From assembly GCA_902626645.1 (NCBI GenBank), contig CACOGC010000004.1, positions 46,390 through 110,389 of the forward strand: a stretch of 64,000 bases of DNA, in the 5' to 3' direction. This document shows positions 42,135 through 51,048 of the stretch, one piece after another. The DNA is from an uncultured Pelagibacteraceae bacterium. GTDB taxonomy: Bacteria; Pseudomonadota; Alphaproteobacteria; Pelagibacterales; Pelagibacteraceae. A program made the translations under genes and the position numbers. The notes under the pieces are model-generated. The model was not told the DNA's origin, searched no databases, and saw only the letters and a program-made list of their open reading frames with translations. The stretch's first letter is position 1. Every line of letters begins with the position of its first letter.

Positions 42135-42417
42135 ATCCCTCAACGATTTGCATGTGTCTTATAGTGGTCTTTTTGGCTAAATCCCAACCAGCCTGATATT
42201 CTTTAGATTGATGACATTTTAAAGCTTGCTCGTAATTTGGAAATTCCCAAACCACAGTTCTTAAAAAATCATCACCATCGAAAGTTGTATGCTTGCCACC
42301 TCTAACCAAAGGTAAACCACCATAACTTTTAATAATTGGAGTTACTGTCTCTGCATACTTCTTTAAATTTTCTTGGTCATTAACTTTAGTATACAAACTT
42401 ATCCAATAAGCCTTCAT
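42121..42417 (-). CDS. DUF1330-like small protein
   Basis: This 98-residue protein with a ferredoxin-like (dimeric alpha/beta barrel) pattern matches DUF1330. It shows YWISLYTKVNDQENLKKYAETV, GGLPLVRGGK, VVWEFPNYEQALKCHQSKEYQ. The family fold suggests a small-molecule binding or oxygenase-like role, but no function is established. It overlaps the end of alkA and is divergent from the phosphoribosyltransferase gene. Confidence 0.8.
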   Translation of the reverse strand: MKAYWISLYTKVNDQENLKKYAETVTPIIKSYGGLPLVRGGKHTTFDGDDFLRTVVWEFPNYEQALKCHQSKEYQAGWDLAKKTTIRHMQIVEGFSTE

Positions 42418-42460
42418 GATTTCTCCTTTTTAATTATTTTTAATTATGATAATAAATTTC

Positions 42461-42988
42461 ATGGCAGAGAAATTAATTATCAGTTTTGACGAATATACTC
42501 AAATTGTTGAAAAGTTAGCAATACAAATTCATGAAAAATATAAACCAACTGTATTAGTTGGTATTATGAGAGGGGCAGCTCCTATTATTGATATTTTATC
42601 AAGAATTTTGAAATTACCAATCGCATATATTGTTATTCAAAGTTATTCAGGTAAAGGTTTAGAGGATCAACAGGGCCAATTGATGTTTGCAAGAGAAATA
42701 AGTTCTTTGGCTAATAACAAAGATTTTAACAAGGTTCTTCTAATAGATGATCTCTCCGATACCGGTTTAACGCTTAATAAAAGCATTGAGTGGTTAAAAA
42801 ATTATGGCCCAACTAAAGATTATATAAAAGAAGTAAAAACTGCTTGTTTATGGAAAAAGAAATCGTCAACTTTCGAACCTGATTTTTGTCCCATCAGATT
42901 AGATTCAGATCCTTGGATTGTTCAACCTACAGAACATTATGAAGAATTTTCTATTGAGGAGATTGTGAAAAAAAATAAACAGGGCTAG
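42461..42988 (+). CDS. Purine phosphoribosyltransferase
   Basis: This enzyme probably salvages hypoxanthine, guanine or xanthine using PRPP. The PRPP-binding loop is VLLIDDLSDTGLTL, preceded by LVGIMRGAAPIIDILSRIL. ATG 42461 (MAEKLIISFDEY) is preferred over the track start at 42446, giving 175 residues. It converges on an AzgA-type purine permease and shares a terminator with it, which supports a purine substrate. Exact base preference is unresolved. Confidence 0.83.
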   Translation: MAEKLIISFDEYTQIVEKLAIQIHEKYKPTVLVGIMRGAAPIIDILSRILKLPIAYIVIQSYSGKGLEDQQGQLMFAREISSLANNKDFNKVLLIDDLSDTGLTLNKSIEWLKNYGPTKDYIKEVKTACLWKKKSSTFEPDFCPIRLDSDPWIVQPTEHYEEFSIEEIVKKNKQG

Positions 42989-43005
42989 TATAAACTAGCC
43001 CTGTT
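42978..43005. terminator. Bidirectional terminator between purine genes
   Basis: AACAGGGCTAG and CTAGCCCTGTT form a perfect 11-base stem with a six-base TATAAA loop. The stem overlaps the last codons of the phosphoribosyltransferase and lies just past the permease stop. It can stop transcription from both sides, although U-tracts are short. Confidence 0.8.
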
Positions 43006-43015
43006 CAATTAATAT

Positions 43016-44326
43016 TTAAGCAACTGCAAAACTTACAACACTCAAAATTGCTATTACCCAAATAGCTGGTGAAGTAGTTGCAAATTTACCAGTGAATATC
43101 TTGATCAAAGCATACGATACGAAAGCTAGAGCAATACCATTGCTGATACTATAAGTTAAAGGCATAGCGATCATCGCAAGAATTGCTGGAGCAGATTCTG
43201 AAACATCATTCCACTCTATGTCAGTAATATTTCTAATAAATAAAACTGAAACAAAAAGTAAAGCAGCACCATCAATTTGTTTTGGCAAACTAGTTGCTAA
43301 GGGCGCAAAAAATATACATGCTAAAAATAATATACCAATTACCAAAGAGGTCATGCCAGTCTTTCCACCAGCTTTTACCCCAGCCCCAGACTCAACGTAA
43401 CTAGTTACAGTTGTGGTTCCCATTACAGCTCCAGCAACAGTACTAACGCTGTCTGATAACATTGCTTTATTGATGTCTTTAACTTTTCCATCTTTGCCCA
43501 CTTTTCCAGCTACGTTGGCAACTGAAGTTAGAGTTCCTGCAGTATCAAAAAAGTCTACAAACAATAGAGTAAATATAACCGTAGACATTCCAGCTGTCAT
43601 AGCTGCAGATAAATCAAATTCAAAAAGATAAGTCATTGAAGGCGGCGCACTTGCAATACCATTAAACTTTGCAAGACCCGTGGCCCAAGCAATTATACTA
43701 AATACTAAAATACCAATAATGATATTACCTTTGACGTTCATCTTATCTAAAACAATTATTGCAATAAAAGTTGCGCATCCTAATAAAACAAGTGGATCAC
43801 TTAAATTTCCAAGCTGTACTAATGTTACAGGATTATCAACAACTACTTCCATAATTTGAAGACCAATAATTGCTAAGAACAAACCAATTCCTGCACCAAT
43901 TCCTAACTTTAAACTCTTAGGGATAGAGTTGATAAGCCATGCTCTTATTGGTGTTAACGATATAATTAAAAATAATACACCAGCAACTAATACAGCACCC
44001 AAAGCTTGTTGCGGTGTATATCCCATACCTGCACAAACCCCAAAAGCTACAAAAGCATTAATCCCCATTCCTGGCGCAAGACCAATCGGCCAAGTTTTTC
44101 CATGAAATGCCATTATGAAACAAGCCAAAGCAGTTGCTAGAATAGTTGCCGTGTAAACTGCGCCGAAATCAAAGAAACCTTTTTCGGGTCCAGCAAATTC
44201 ACCTGATAAAATAAACGGATTTAAAAACATGATATAAGCCATGGTTAAAAAAGTAGTCGTTCCGGCTATTACTTCTGTTTTAAAATCTGTTTTGTGTTTT
44301 TTGTACTCAAAATATTTTTCTAACAT
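43016..44326 (-). CDS. AzgA-like adenine/guanine/hypoxanthine permease (NCS2)
   Basis: This purine nucleobase importer has 436 residues and about 12-14 membrane segments. Family signatures include TEVIAGTTTFLTMAYIMFLNP, GLAPGMGINAFVAF, LGIGAGIGLFLAIIGLQ, LLFVDFFDTAGTLTSV and TSYVESGAGVKAGGKTG. Convergence with the phosphoribosyltransferase gene makes a complete uptake and trapping pair. The start is preceded by a strong AGGAGGAA site. No purine riboswitch is visible upstream. Confidence 0.92.
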   Translation of the reverse strand: MLEKYFEYKKHKTDFKTEVIAGTTTFLTMAYIMFLNPFILSGEFAGPEKGFFDFGAVYTATILATALACFIMAFHGKTWPIGLAPGMGINAFVAFGVCAGMGYTPQQALGAVLVAGVLFLIISLTPIRAWLINSIPKSLKLGIGAGIGLFLAIIGLQIMEVVVDNPVTLVQLGNLSDPLVLLGCATFIAIIVLDKMNVKGNIIIGILVFSIIAWATGLAKFNGIASAPPSMTYLFEFDLSAAMTAGMSTVIFTLLFVDFFDTAGTLTSVANVAGKVGKDGKVKDINKAMLSDSVSTVAGAVMGTTTVTSYVESGAGVKAGGKTGMTSLVIGILFLACIFFAPLATSLPKQIDGAALLFVSVLFIRNITDIEWNDVSESAPAILAMIAMPLTYSISNGIALAFVSYALIKIFTGKFATTSPAIWVIAILSVVSFAVA

Positions 44327-44444
44327 TATTCCTCCTATCCTGGTTAAATAGATGATTCTTTTGATAAATACTTAGCCAAATCTAATTTTATCAACATAAT
44401 TCAACTAAGAAGTTTATATTTTGGTCATATTTAGAAGCTAGAAT

Positions 44445-44756
44445 ATGAAAATGAGAAATTTTAAATTAATAGTGTTGTTACTTAGTTTCTTCTTAATGGT
44501 CACTGCATGCCAGACTGTACAAAAAAAAACTGACAAAATTGTTGAGCAAGAAAATAAAAGATTGGGTAAATATATAGGTCAATTATCCAGTGAACTTAAA
44601 ATTGATCTAGGAAATCCTGATGAAGATTTTAAGAACGAAAAAGGAAATCAAGTTCTTGTATATAAAACAAAAAAATATGGTATTTCTTGTGAAAGAAAAT
44701 TTGAGGTAGACACTAACTCAGTGGTAATTGGATTTTCATCAAAAGGATGTTTTTAG
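44445..44756 (+). CDS. Small lipoprotein of unknown function
   Basis: This 103-residue protein has a lipoprotein signal; the lipobox is VTACQ with cysteine near residue 22. The mature part contains LGKYIGQLSSELKIDLGNPDEDF and ends with a cysteine pair (GISCERKF...SSKGCF) that could form a disulfide. The pattern resembles small SmpA/BamE-like lipoproteins (DLG-P followed by a short beta region) but is too short to assign. A hairpin follows the stop. Confidence 0.7.
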   Translation: MKMRNFKLIVLLLSFFLMVTACQTVQKKTDKIVEQENKRLGKYIGQLSSELKIDLGNPDEDFKNEKGNQVLVYKTKKYGISCERKFEVDTNSVVIGFSSKGCF

Positions 44757-44760
44757 TTTA

Positions 44761-44785
44761 CTTGCGGAGCTAGTTGCCCCGCAAG
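44761..44785. terminator. Predicted hairpin terminator
   Basis: CTTGCGG and CCGCAAG form a seven-base GC-rich stem with an 11-base loop between the convergent small lipoprotein and hsp20 genes. GC-rich stems stand out in this DNA. No long U-tract follows on either strand, so efficiency is uncertain. Confidence 0.55.
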
Positions 44786-44797
44786 CAAGGCTTTAAC

Positions 44798-45244
44798 TTA
44801 TCTAATTTCGATTAGTTTTTTCTTCTTATGCTCAGGTACAATTCTCTCGCAAGATATTGTTAAAAGACCATCTTTGAGCTCGGCACCATTTACTTTAACG
44901 TCATCAGCAATTGTAAATGATCTAGCAAATTGTCTTTGAGATATTCCCTTATGAATGATCTCTCCATCAGCATTTTTATCCTCAGATTTATCAACTTGTT
45001 TTGTTCTTACAGTTAATAAATTATCTTCGAACTCAACCTCAACATCCTTTTTGTTGAAACCTGCTAAAGCAACTTCAATAGCGTAGTTATCTTTACCAGT
45101 CTTTCTGATGTTGTATGGTGGGTAATTGGATTGCATTGTCATTGCACCATTTCCCAACATATTCTCAAATTGATCAAACATATCGTCGAACCCAATCGAG
45201 AATGGTCTTAATGAGTTAAATATAGATAGATCCTTACTTGTCAT
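44798..45244 (-). CDS. Small heat shock protein Hsp20/IbpA
   Basis: This holdase chaperone of the alpha-crystallin family has 148 residues from the chosen start. The IbpA pattern is clear: SIGFDDMFDQFENML, YPPYNIRKTGKDNYAIEVALAGF, EGEIIHKGISQRQFARSFTIADDV-like segments and GLLTISCERIVPEHKKKK. ATG 45244 is chosen because AAAGGAGG lies at ideal distance; the track start at 45265 would place that site inside the gene. A sigma32-like promoter lies upstream. Confidence 0.94.
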   Translation of the reverse strand: MTSKDLSIFNSLRPFSIGFDDMFDQFENMLGNGAMTMQSNYPPYNIRKTGKDNYAIEVALAGFNKKDVEVEFEDNLLTVRTKQVDKSEDKNADGEIIHKGISQRQFARSFTIADDVKVNGAELKDGLLTISCERIVPEHKKKKLIEIR

Positions 45245-45303
45245 ATATCCTCCTTTGTTAAGCAAGTTTATTTATAAGCCCCATTAGGCGACTTACGTTT
45301 ATT

Positions 45304-45331
45304 ATGTAGGAACGATTTAAGTTTTTTCAAG
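45304..45331 (-). promoter_or_regulatory. Predicted sigma32 (RpoH) promoter of hsp20
   Basis: On the minus strand CTTGAA (45331-45326) is followed by CCTACAT (45310-45304), with 17 bases between CTTG and the -10 box. This fits the alphaproteobacterial RpoH pattern CTTG-N17/18-CYTATNT. The groES promoter has the same geometry. Confidence 0.65.
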
Positions 45332-45340
45332 ATTGAGAAA

Positions 45341-47416
45341 TTAAATTTTTTTTGAAATTTTTAGTGCAAAAGCATAGTCTAAAGCTATTTCTTCTATAGC
45401 GCCATCTCTACCTGATTTTCCACCATGACCTGCATCCATTTCTGTTTTTAAAAGTAATAAATTATTATCTGTTTTTAAGTCTCTTAGCTTGGCAGTAAAT
45501 TTAGCAGGCTCATCAAACAATACTCTATTGTCACTTAAACTAGTGGTAATTAACATATGAGGGTAGTCCATTTTTTTTATATTATTATAAGGAGCATAAG
45601 AAAATATATAATCAAAGTGAACTTTATTATCTTTGGCATTACCAAACTCATCAAATTCACCAACTGTTAATGGTAGAGAGTGATCAAGGTTAGTAGTTAA
45701 AGAGTCAACAAATGGAACCGCCATTATAATCCCTAAAAATAATTTTGGAGATTGGTTTACCACTGCCCCCATTAATAATCCACCTGCAGATCCACCCATA
45801 CCAATGATCTTACCAGCAGAAGAGTATTTCTTTTCAATTAAATATTTAGCTGCATAAATGTAATCCTCAAAAGTATTTTTTTTGTTTGTTAATTTTCCTT
45901 CTTTCCACCATTTCATACCCTTTTCCATTCCACCTCTAATATGGGCTGTAGCCCAGATGATATCTCTGTTGATCAAACTCAAACGTGTAGATGAAAAACT
46001 AGGGCTCATTGAATTTCCGTATGAACCATAACCGTACAATAAGACATTTGCAGTTCCATCAATCTTGGTTTTCTTATGTCTTGTTATTGTTAAAGGAACC
46101 ATTCTTCCATCATGAGATTTATATTCAATTCTCTCTACGATATAATCCTCTGAATTATGGCCTGATGGAATTTCTTGTTCTTTAACTAATTTTTTAGATT
46201 TATCTGAAAGATTATATGAATAAACTCTTGAAGGAGTTTTCGGCGATGAATATCCAAGGTAAATTTCGTCTGTGTTTCGATCTTTTTGTTTAAGAGAAAT
46301 ATTTGGTACGTATACTTTTTCATCTGAAAAAATTAATTCTTCTTCAAAATTTGTTGATATATTTCTAATGAATAATTTATCTAATGCATCAGAAGTTTCT
46401 GATCGAATTATCCAATTTTTTAAAAATACACAACCACCAATTAAAACTTCATTTTTTGAAGGTACAAAAGGTTTCCAATTTTGGTTCTCTAAGCTTGATG
46501 AGATATCAATCTTAAAATCCTCAGCATCATTATTTGTATGATTGTAAAAATTGTTAGCCCAAGAATTTATAGAGTATAAAATTCCTCTTTGTCTTTTAAT
46601 GATTAATTTTGGTTTTGGAGTTATTTCATCAACACCAAAATAGTATTGCTCTGATGTGTTGTGATCAGAAGTTGTTATTAGATAATATTTTTCATCAGAA
46701 GTTAAGCTTATTCCAACTGTAAAAGCTTCACTTTTTTCTTCAAAGACCAAATAATCCTCACTTAAATGGTCTCCAATTTTGTGTCTATATATTTTTCGGG
46801 CACGATGATTTTCATCTAATTTTGAGTAAAAAATATATTTATCGTCCAGACTAAAAGTAATACTACCAGATGTGTCCGTTATTTCTTTTGTGACCATCTT
46901 ATTTGTTGAAATATCTCTTATGAAGATTTTGTAATACTCTGATCCTTTGGTATCCAGAGAATATGCAAGTAGCTTATCGTTATGGCTTACTTCTAAATCT
47001 CCCACTCCAAAATATTCAACGCCTAATTTTTCTTTTTCTTTATCTCCGTTCCAAATTTCTTCAACATTATCTGTATTAATTTTTTTACGGAGTTTGATAG
47101 AATAATTTCCTTCGGTTGTGGTTTTTGTCCAATAATCATAAGTGTGATCTCTAAAAGGAAGAGACTCATCATCTAATTTTATTCTTCCCTTTATTTCATC
47201 AAAGAGTTTTTTCTGTAAGTTTTTAGTATCTTTAAGATGATAGTCAGTATGATTGTTTTCTTCAATTAAGTATTTTTTTACTTCTGGATTTAATTTATTT
47301 TTGTCTTTTAAGACTTCAAGAATATCTTTTTGATGTATCCAGCTGTAATTATCTTCCCAACTCGTGTTGTGACAAGATTTTATTTCCAGTTTTTTTCTAA
47401 GTTGTGGTACCTTCAT
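45341..47416 (-). CDS. ptrB: Oligopeptidase B (prolyl oligopeptidase family, S9)
   Basis: This serine peptidase cuts small peptides after basic residues. The 691-residue protein has an N-terminal beta-propeller (about 70-400) and an alpha/beta hydrolase domain. The nucleophile is in GMGGSAGGLL, the catalytic histidine in DAGHGGKSGR, with the RGGMEKGMKWWKEGKL segment typical of oligopeptidase B. No signal peptide is evident, so it is probably cytoplasmic. It is divergent from the J-domain gene. Confidence 0.92.
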   Translation of the reverse strand: MKVPQLRKKLEIKSCHNTSWEDNYSWIHQKDILEVLKDKNKLNPEVKKYLIEENNHTDYHLKDTKNLQKKLFDEIKGRIKLDDESLPFRDHTYDYWTKTTTEGNYSIKLRKKINTDNVEEIWNGDKEKEKLGVEYFGVGDLEVSHNDKLLAYSLDTKGSEYYKIFIRDISTNKMVTKEITDTSGSITFSLDDKYIFYSKLDENHRARKIYRHKIGDHLSEDYLVFEEKSEAFTVGISLTSDEKYYLITTSDHNTSEQYYFGVDEITPKPKLIIKRQRGILYSINSWANNFYNHTNNDAEDFKIDISSSLENQNWKPFVPSKNEVLIGGCVFLKNWIIRSETSDALDKLFIRNISTNFEEELIFSDEKVYVPNISLKQKDRNTDEIYLGYSSPKTPSRVYSYNLSDKSKKLVKEQEIPSGHNSEDYIVERIEYKSHDGRMVPLTITRHKKTKIDGTANVLLYGYGSYGNSMSPSFSSTRLSLINRDIIWATAHIRGGMEKGMKWWKEGKLTNKKNTFEDYIYAAKYLIEKKYSSAGKIIGMGGSAGGLLMGAVVNQSPKLFLGIIMAVPFVDSLTTNLDHSLPLTVGEFDEFGNAKDNKVHFDYIFSYAPYNNIKKMDYPHMLITTSLSDNRVLFDEPAKFTAKLRDLKTDNNLLLLKTEMDAGHGGKSGRDGAIEEIALDYAFALKISKKI

Positions 47417-47432
47417 AAAAAAGAAGAACTAT

Positions 47433-47936
47433 ATGAATATCATAATTTATACATTAGTCATTTTGACTATTTTATACTTTCTATTGAAATTTATAACTAA
47501 GATTTCCTCAAAAAAAATATCAAAAGGTCTAAGGATTTTATTAATACTTGGTTTTATTGTATTAGCAATTTTATTTGCCATCGGTGGGCGTTTTTTATTA
47601 ACGTTGCCTTTTACATTAGCTAGTCTTGCATTATTAAAATTAAAAGGTCTATCTATTTTTCAATTAATATCGCTTTATAGATTAATTCAAACATTGAGAA
47701 GATCAGGAAGATTTTCTTTTAATCAATCGAACCTAAATAACTCATCTTCAATTTCAGTAACTGAAGCATATAAAATATTAAATTTAGATGTGAATAAAAA
47801 AATTACAAAAGAAGATGTAAATAAAGCTTATGTAAAAATACAAAAAAAAATCCATCCGGATATTTCACCAGAGACAGCTAGGTTGTCCTCAATAGTAAAT
47901 GAAGCAAAAGATATAGTTTTGAACGATATTTCTTAA
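47433..47936 (+). CDS. Membrane-anchored J-domain protein
   Basis: This 167-residue protein has two or three hydrophobic segments at about 2-20 and 33-70, then a C-terminal J domain at about 110-167 (EAYKILNLD, with HPD in KIHPDIS). A J domain recruits and stimulates DnaK/Hsp70. The layout, membrane helices first and a terminal J domain, resembles the TIM14/Pam18-like bacterial proteins rather than DnaJ, since zinc and client domains are absent. Role is unknown. Confidence 0.82.
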   Translation: MNIIIYTLVILTILYFLLKFITKISSKKISKGLRILLILGFIVLAILFAIGGRFLLTLPFTLASLALLKLKGLSIFQLISLYRLIQTLRRSGRFSFNQSNLNNSSSISVTEAYKILNLDVNKKITKEDVNKAYVKIQKKIHPDISPETARLSSIVNEAKDIVLNDIS

Positions 47937-48895
47937 TTTAGAATCTCTAAAGCTTTATCAAATATTTTCTGTGGATTTATTCTATCTTTTCCAGAGGTAT
48001 GATGCCTAACAGTTTCCTCACCATCTGGAATTATCGGGAACATTTTAGAGTTATAATTTCCATAAATAATTGGCGTATCAACCATCAAAGTTATCGTTTT
48101 AGTCCCCAATGCCGCAGATAAGTGACTAAAACTTGAGTCATTACAAATAGACAGATTACAGTTTTTTATGATCGGCAAAATTTCTTTAATCGATAAATCA
48201 TCTAAAGGTAAACATGTGTCTTTAAATTTAGACTGAAGTATTTCATTAAGAATAATTTGCTCGTCACTATTTTTACCAGTGGCAAGATAAAAATTACATT
48301 TTTTAATTTTTGAAATTTTTTCCATAAAATCAATAAATATTTTCGAGGGAACCCTTTTCGTAGGGCCTGAGCCACCAATTCCTAAGAGTATATTAATTTT
48401 ATTGCTATCAATGTTAAATTTTTCAACTGATTTTGAAATAGTTTCATCATCAATATGTATTTCAGGATCATCAATTTCTTTAATATTTAATTTATCTTTT
48501 AAAAATTTTTTAGGCGTATTAATAATGTGCTGGTCAGTTTTACTAAATAATGGATACTGATAAATTTCGGCTATTCCTGATAATTTTGCTATTAAGTTAA
48601 ACCTAAGAGAAGAATTAAAAATGAAAATTTTATCAAAACTTTGTTTTTTTAATTCTTTAATCAAATTTAAAGTTCCAAAAAAACCACCATGTTTATTGCT
48701 TAATTTTTTATCTCTTTCTAAGATAAGAATTTCATTAATGTAATTAGTTTGATGTAAGAATTCTGCAGCTTTAGAATTTTCTCTCACCAAGAGACTTACT
48801 GGTGAATTATATTTTTTTGATATTGCCTTAATAAAGGGTAAAAAGATTACTGTATCGCCAATACCCATTCTATTTTGGACAGCTAATATTTTCAT
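47933..48895 (-). CDS. Glycosyltransferase family 9 (heptosyltransferase-like)
   Basis: This 320-residue GT-B protein is predicted to add a sugar, often heptose, to lipopolysaccharide or another surface glycan. It shows NRMGIGDTVIFLPFI near the start, LLGIGGSGPTKRVP (ADP-sugar binding region), and CNLSICNDSSFSHLSAALGTKTITL near the C-terminus, the GT9 donor-site motif. No other LPS genes are adjacent, so the acceptor is unknown. It overlaps the J-domain gene by four bases. Confidence 0.83.
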   Translation of the reverse strand: MKILAVQNRMGIGDTVIFLPFIKAISKKYNSPVSLLVRENSKAAEFLHQTNYINEILILERDKKLSNKHGGFFGTLNLIKELKKQSFDKIFIFNSSLRFNLIAKLSGIAEIYQYPLFSKTDQHIINTPKKFLKDKLNIKEIDDPEIHIDDETISKSVEKFNIDSNKINILLGIGGSGPTKRVPSKIFIDFMEKISKIKKCNFYLATGKNSDEQIILNEILQSKFKDTCLPLDDLSIKEILPIIKNCNLSICNDSSFSHLSAALGTKTITLMVDTPIIYGNYNSKMFPIIPDGEETVRHHTSGKDRINPQKIFDKALEILN

Positions 48896-48945
48896 ATTCG
48901 ATTTATAAACTTTACTAATTTTTATATTTTATATAAATTTTTATT

Positions 48946-49830
48946 ATGACAAAAATAAGTGGGATATATGCAGCTTCGATGTCAGTTCTGAACTCTGATT
49001 TGAGCTTAAATATTGAAAAAACCATATCACATGCAGAAAATTTAATTGACCAAGGTTGTCATGGCACTGCAATATTTGGAAGCACTGGCCAAGCACAATT
49101 AATTCCTATCGTTGAAAAGATTAAATTACTAAATCACCTTTCAGAAAGTAAATACAAAGAGAAACATTTAATTGGAACAGGATTAAATTCTTTAAATGAA
49201 ACAATTAATTTGATGAAAATTTCAGTTTCTCTAAACTTTAAAAAATTTTTAATCATGCCACCAGCTTATTATAAATATCAAGACAAGGATGTAATAAACT
49301 TTTACACAAAAATCATTGATGCAATACCAGACTCTAAAATTATACTATATAATTTTGAGAAATTGTGTGGATATAAATTTAGTATTGAATGTGTGGAAAA
49401 ATTGGTTCACAAATTTCCTGATCAAATTGTAGGTGTGAAGGATAGTTCTTACAATTTATTTGAAAAGTTAAAGTTGGAAAATTTTTCAGTTATGCCAGGT
49501 TCAGAGTCAAAATTACTTAAAGGATTAGAAAATGGTTGCTCAGGTATTATTACTGCAACTTGCAATGCTACATCTCAATTAGCTCGAAAAGTTTACGATG
49601 ATTTTAAAGAAAAGAAAGATCATTCTTTAAACCGAAAATTAGTTAATGTCAGAAATACTTTTGAAAAATATAATTTAATTTCAGCTCTTCATACTTTGTT
49701 TTCAAAAGAGAACAAAATTTATGGAAATCTATTACCACCTTTAAGTTTACTTAGCGAAGTTGATGAGAGAAATCTTTTGCAGAGTTTAAAAGATTTAAAT
49801 TTTGAAACAAAATCACAATTGGCAGCTTGA
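48946..49830 (+). CDS. DapA/NanA family class I aldolase
   Basis: This 294-residue TIM-barrel protein belongs to the dihydrodipicolinate synthase family. The Schiff-base lysine is in IVGVKDSSYN. The substrate motif GSTGQ (normally GTTGE) and the tyrosine region ILYNFEKLCGY (normally YNxPxRT) both deviate from true DapA, so it is unlikely to be the lysine biosynthetic enzyme. It may act on another 2-oxo acid aldol. It adjoins cfa with a one-base gap. Confidence 0.8.
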   Translation: MTKISGIYAASMSVLNSDLSLNIEKTISHAENLIDQGCHGTAIFGSTGQAQLIPIVEKIKLLNHLSESKYKEKHLIGTGLNSLNETINLMKISVSLNFKKFLIMPPAYYKYQDKDVINFYTKIIDAIPDSKIILYNFEKLCGYKFSIECVEKLVHKFPDQIVGVKDSSYNLFEKLKLENFSVMPGSESKLLKGLENGCSGIITATCNATSQLARKVYDDFKEKKDHSLNRKLVNVRNTFEKYNLISALHTLFSKENKIYGNLLPPLSLLSEVDERNLLQSLKDLNFETKSQLAA

Positions 49831-49831
49831 G

Positions 49832-51019
49832 ATGTATTTAGCGAGATTTCTTAACAAAGTTTTTAAAAAAGGAGGGTTTATCCTGACCGATGCTGATTCC
49901 AAGGATTATATTATTGGTCAGCCAACTGACGATCCTATTAAATTAAAAATTCTTAATAAGAAACTCCATTATAAATTACTATTTCATCCAGATCTTTACT
50001 TTGGGGAGGCATATACAAACGGAGATATAGTTATCGAAAATGGATCGCTTACAGATTTTTTAGATCTAGCATTGATGAATATTGGAAGAAACGAGTTAAA
50101 CATTTTTAGTTATCTTTTAAATAAACTAAGAGGGTCTTACCGATATCTTACCAATTTTAACTTTATCAAAAAATCTAAAATGAATGTTTCACATCATTAT
50201 GATATCAAAGATGATCTCTATGATTTGTTTTTAGATCCTAAAAGACAATATTCATGTGCTTATTTTAAAAATGAAAATGATAGTCTTGAAACTGCACAGA
50301 ATAATAAGATTCAACATATAATTAAAAAATTAAATATTAAACCTGACCAAAAAGTTTTAGACATAGGATGTGGCTGGGGATCATTAGCAATTGATATTGC
50401 TAAAAATGCTAAGTGTGAAGTTACAGGAATAACCCTATCAGAAAATCAACTAAACTATTGTAATCAAAAAGCAAAAGAAATGAATTTACAGAACCAAGTA
50501 AAATTTAAACTGATGGATTATAGAGAGCTGGATGAGAAATTTGATAGAATAGTGAGTGTTGGCATGTTCGAACACGTTGGAAGGAAATTTTATAAAAAGT
50601 TTTTTAAACAAATAGAAAAATTGTTGAAAGATGATGGTGTTTCGTTAATTCACACTATTGGGTCTGTTAACCCGCCGAGAGATCCTCATCCTTGGATTAC
50701 AAAATATATTTTTCCTGGTGGTTATACCCCAAGCTTAAGTGAAGTAACGAATCCTATTGAAAAAGCTGGCTTAATTGTAACTGACATTGAAGTTTTAAGA
50801 CTTCATTATGCTCATACTTTAAGACATTGGAAAGAAAACTGTTTAAAAAATAAAGATAAAATAATCCAAATGTTCGATGAAAAATTTTTTAGAATGTGGG
50901 AGTTTTATCTCGCTGGTTGTGAAATGGCATTTAAGTGGGGTGACCAAGTTGTTTATCAATTTCAACTCACTAAAAATTATAGATCAACCCCCGTGACTAG
51001 AGACTATATTTATCAATAA
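49832..51019 (+). CDS. cfa: Cyclopropane-fatty-acyl-phospholipid synthase
   Basis: This SAM-dependent enzyme methylenates unsaturated phospholipid acyl chains or a related lipid. SAM-binding motif VLDIGCGWGSLAIDIA, HHYDIKDDLYDLFLDP, YSCAYF, MFEHVGRKFY and YIFPGGYTPSL are all typical. ATG 49832, just after the aldolase stop, is chosen over the upstream track start, giving 395 residues. Related enzymes can modify fatty acids in other ways, so product identity is inferred. Confidence 0.92.
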   Translation: MYLARFLNKVFKKGGFILTDADSKDYIIGQPTDDPIKLKILNKKLHYKLLFHPDLYFGEAYTNGDIVIENGSLTDFLDLALMNIGRNELNIFSYLLNKLRGSYRYLTNFNFIKKSKMNVSHHYDIKDDLYDLFLDPKRQYSCAYFKNENDSLETAQNNKIQHIIKKLNIKPDQKVLDIGCGWGSLAIDIAKNAKCEVTGITLSENQLNYCNQKAKEMNLQNQVKFKLMDYRELDEKFDRIVSVGMFEHVGRKFYKKFFKQIEKLLKDDGVSLIHTIGSVNPPRDPHPWITKYIFPGGYTPSLSEVTNPIEKAGLIVTDIEVLRLHYAHTLRHWKENCLKNKDKIIQMFDEKFFRMWEFYLAGCEMAFKWGDQVVYQFQLTKNYRSTPVTRDYIYQ

Positions 51020-51048
51020 ATTATTGATAGAATCATTTCTTCTCAGAA

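Noticed and set aside
44327-44444. Possible purine riboswitch before the AzgA-type permease
   Set aside because: The conserved purine aptamer loop sequences are absent; only a strong Shine-Dalgarno was seen.
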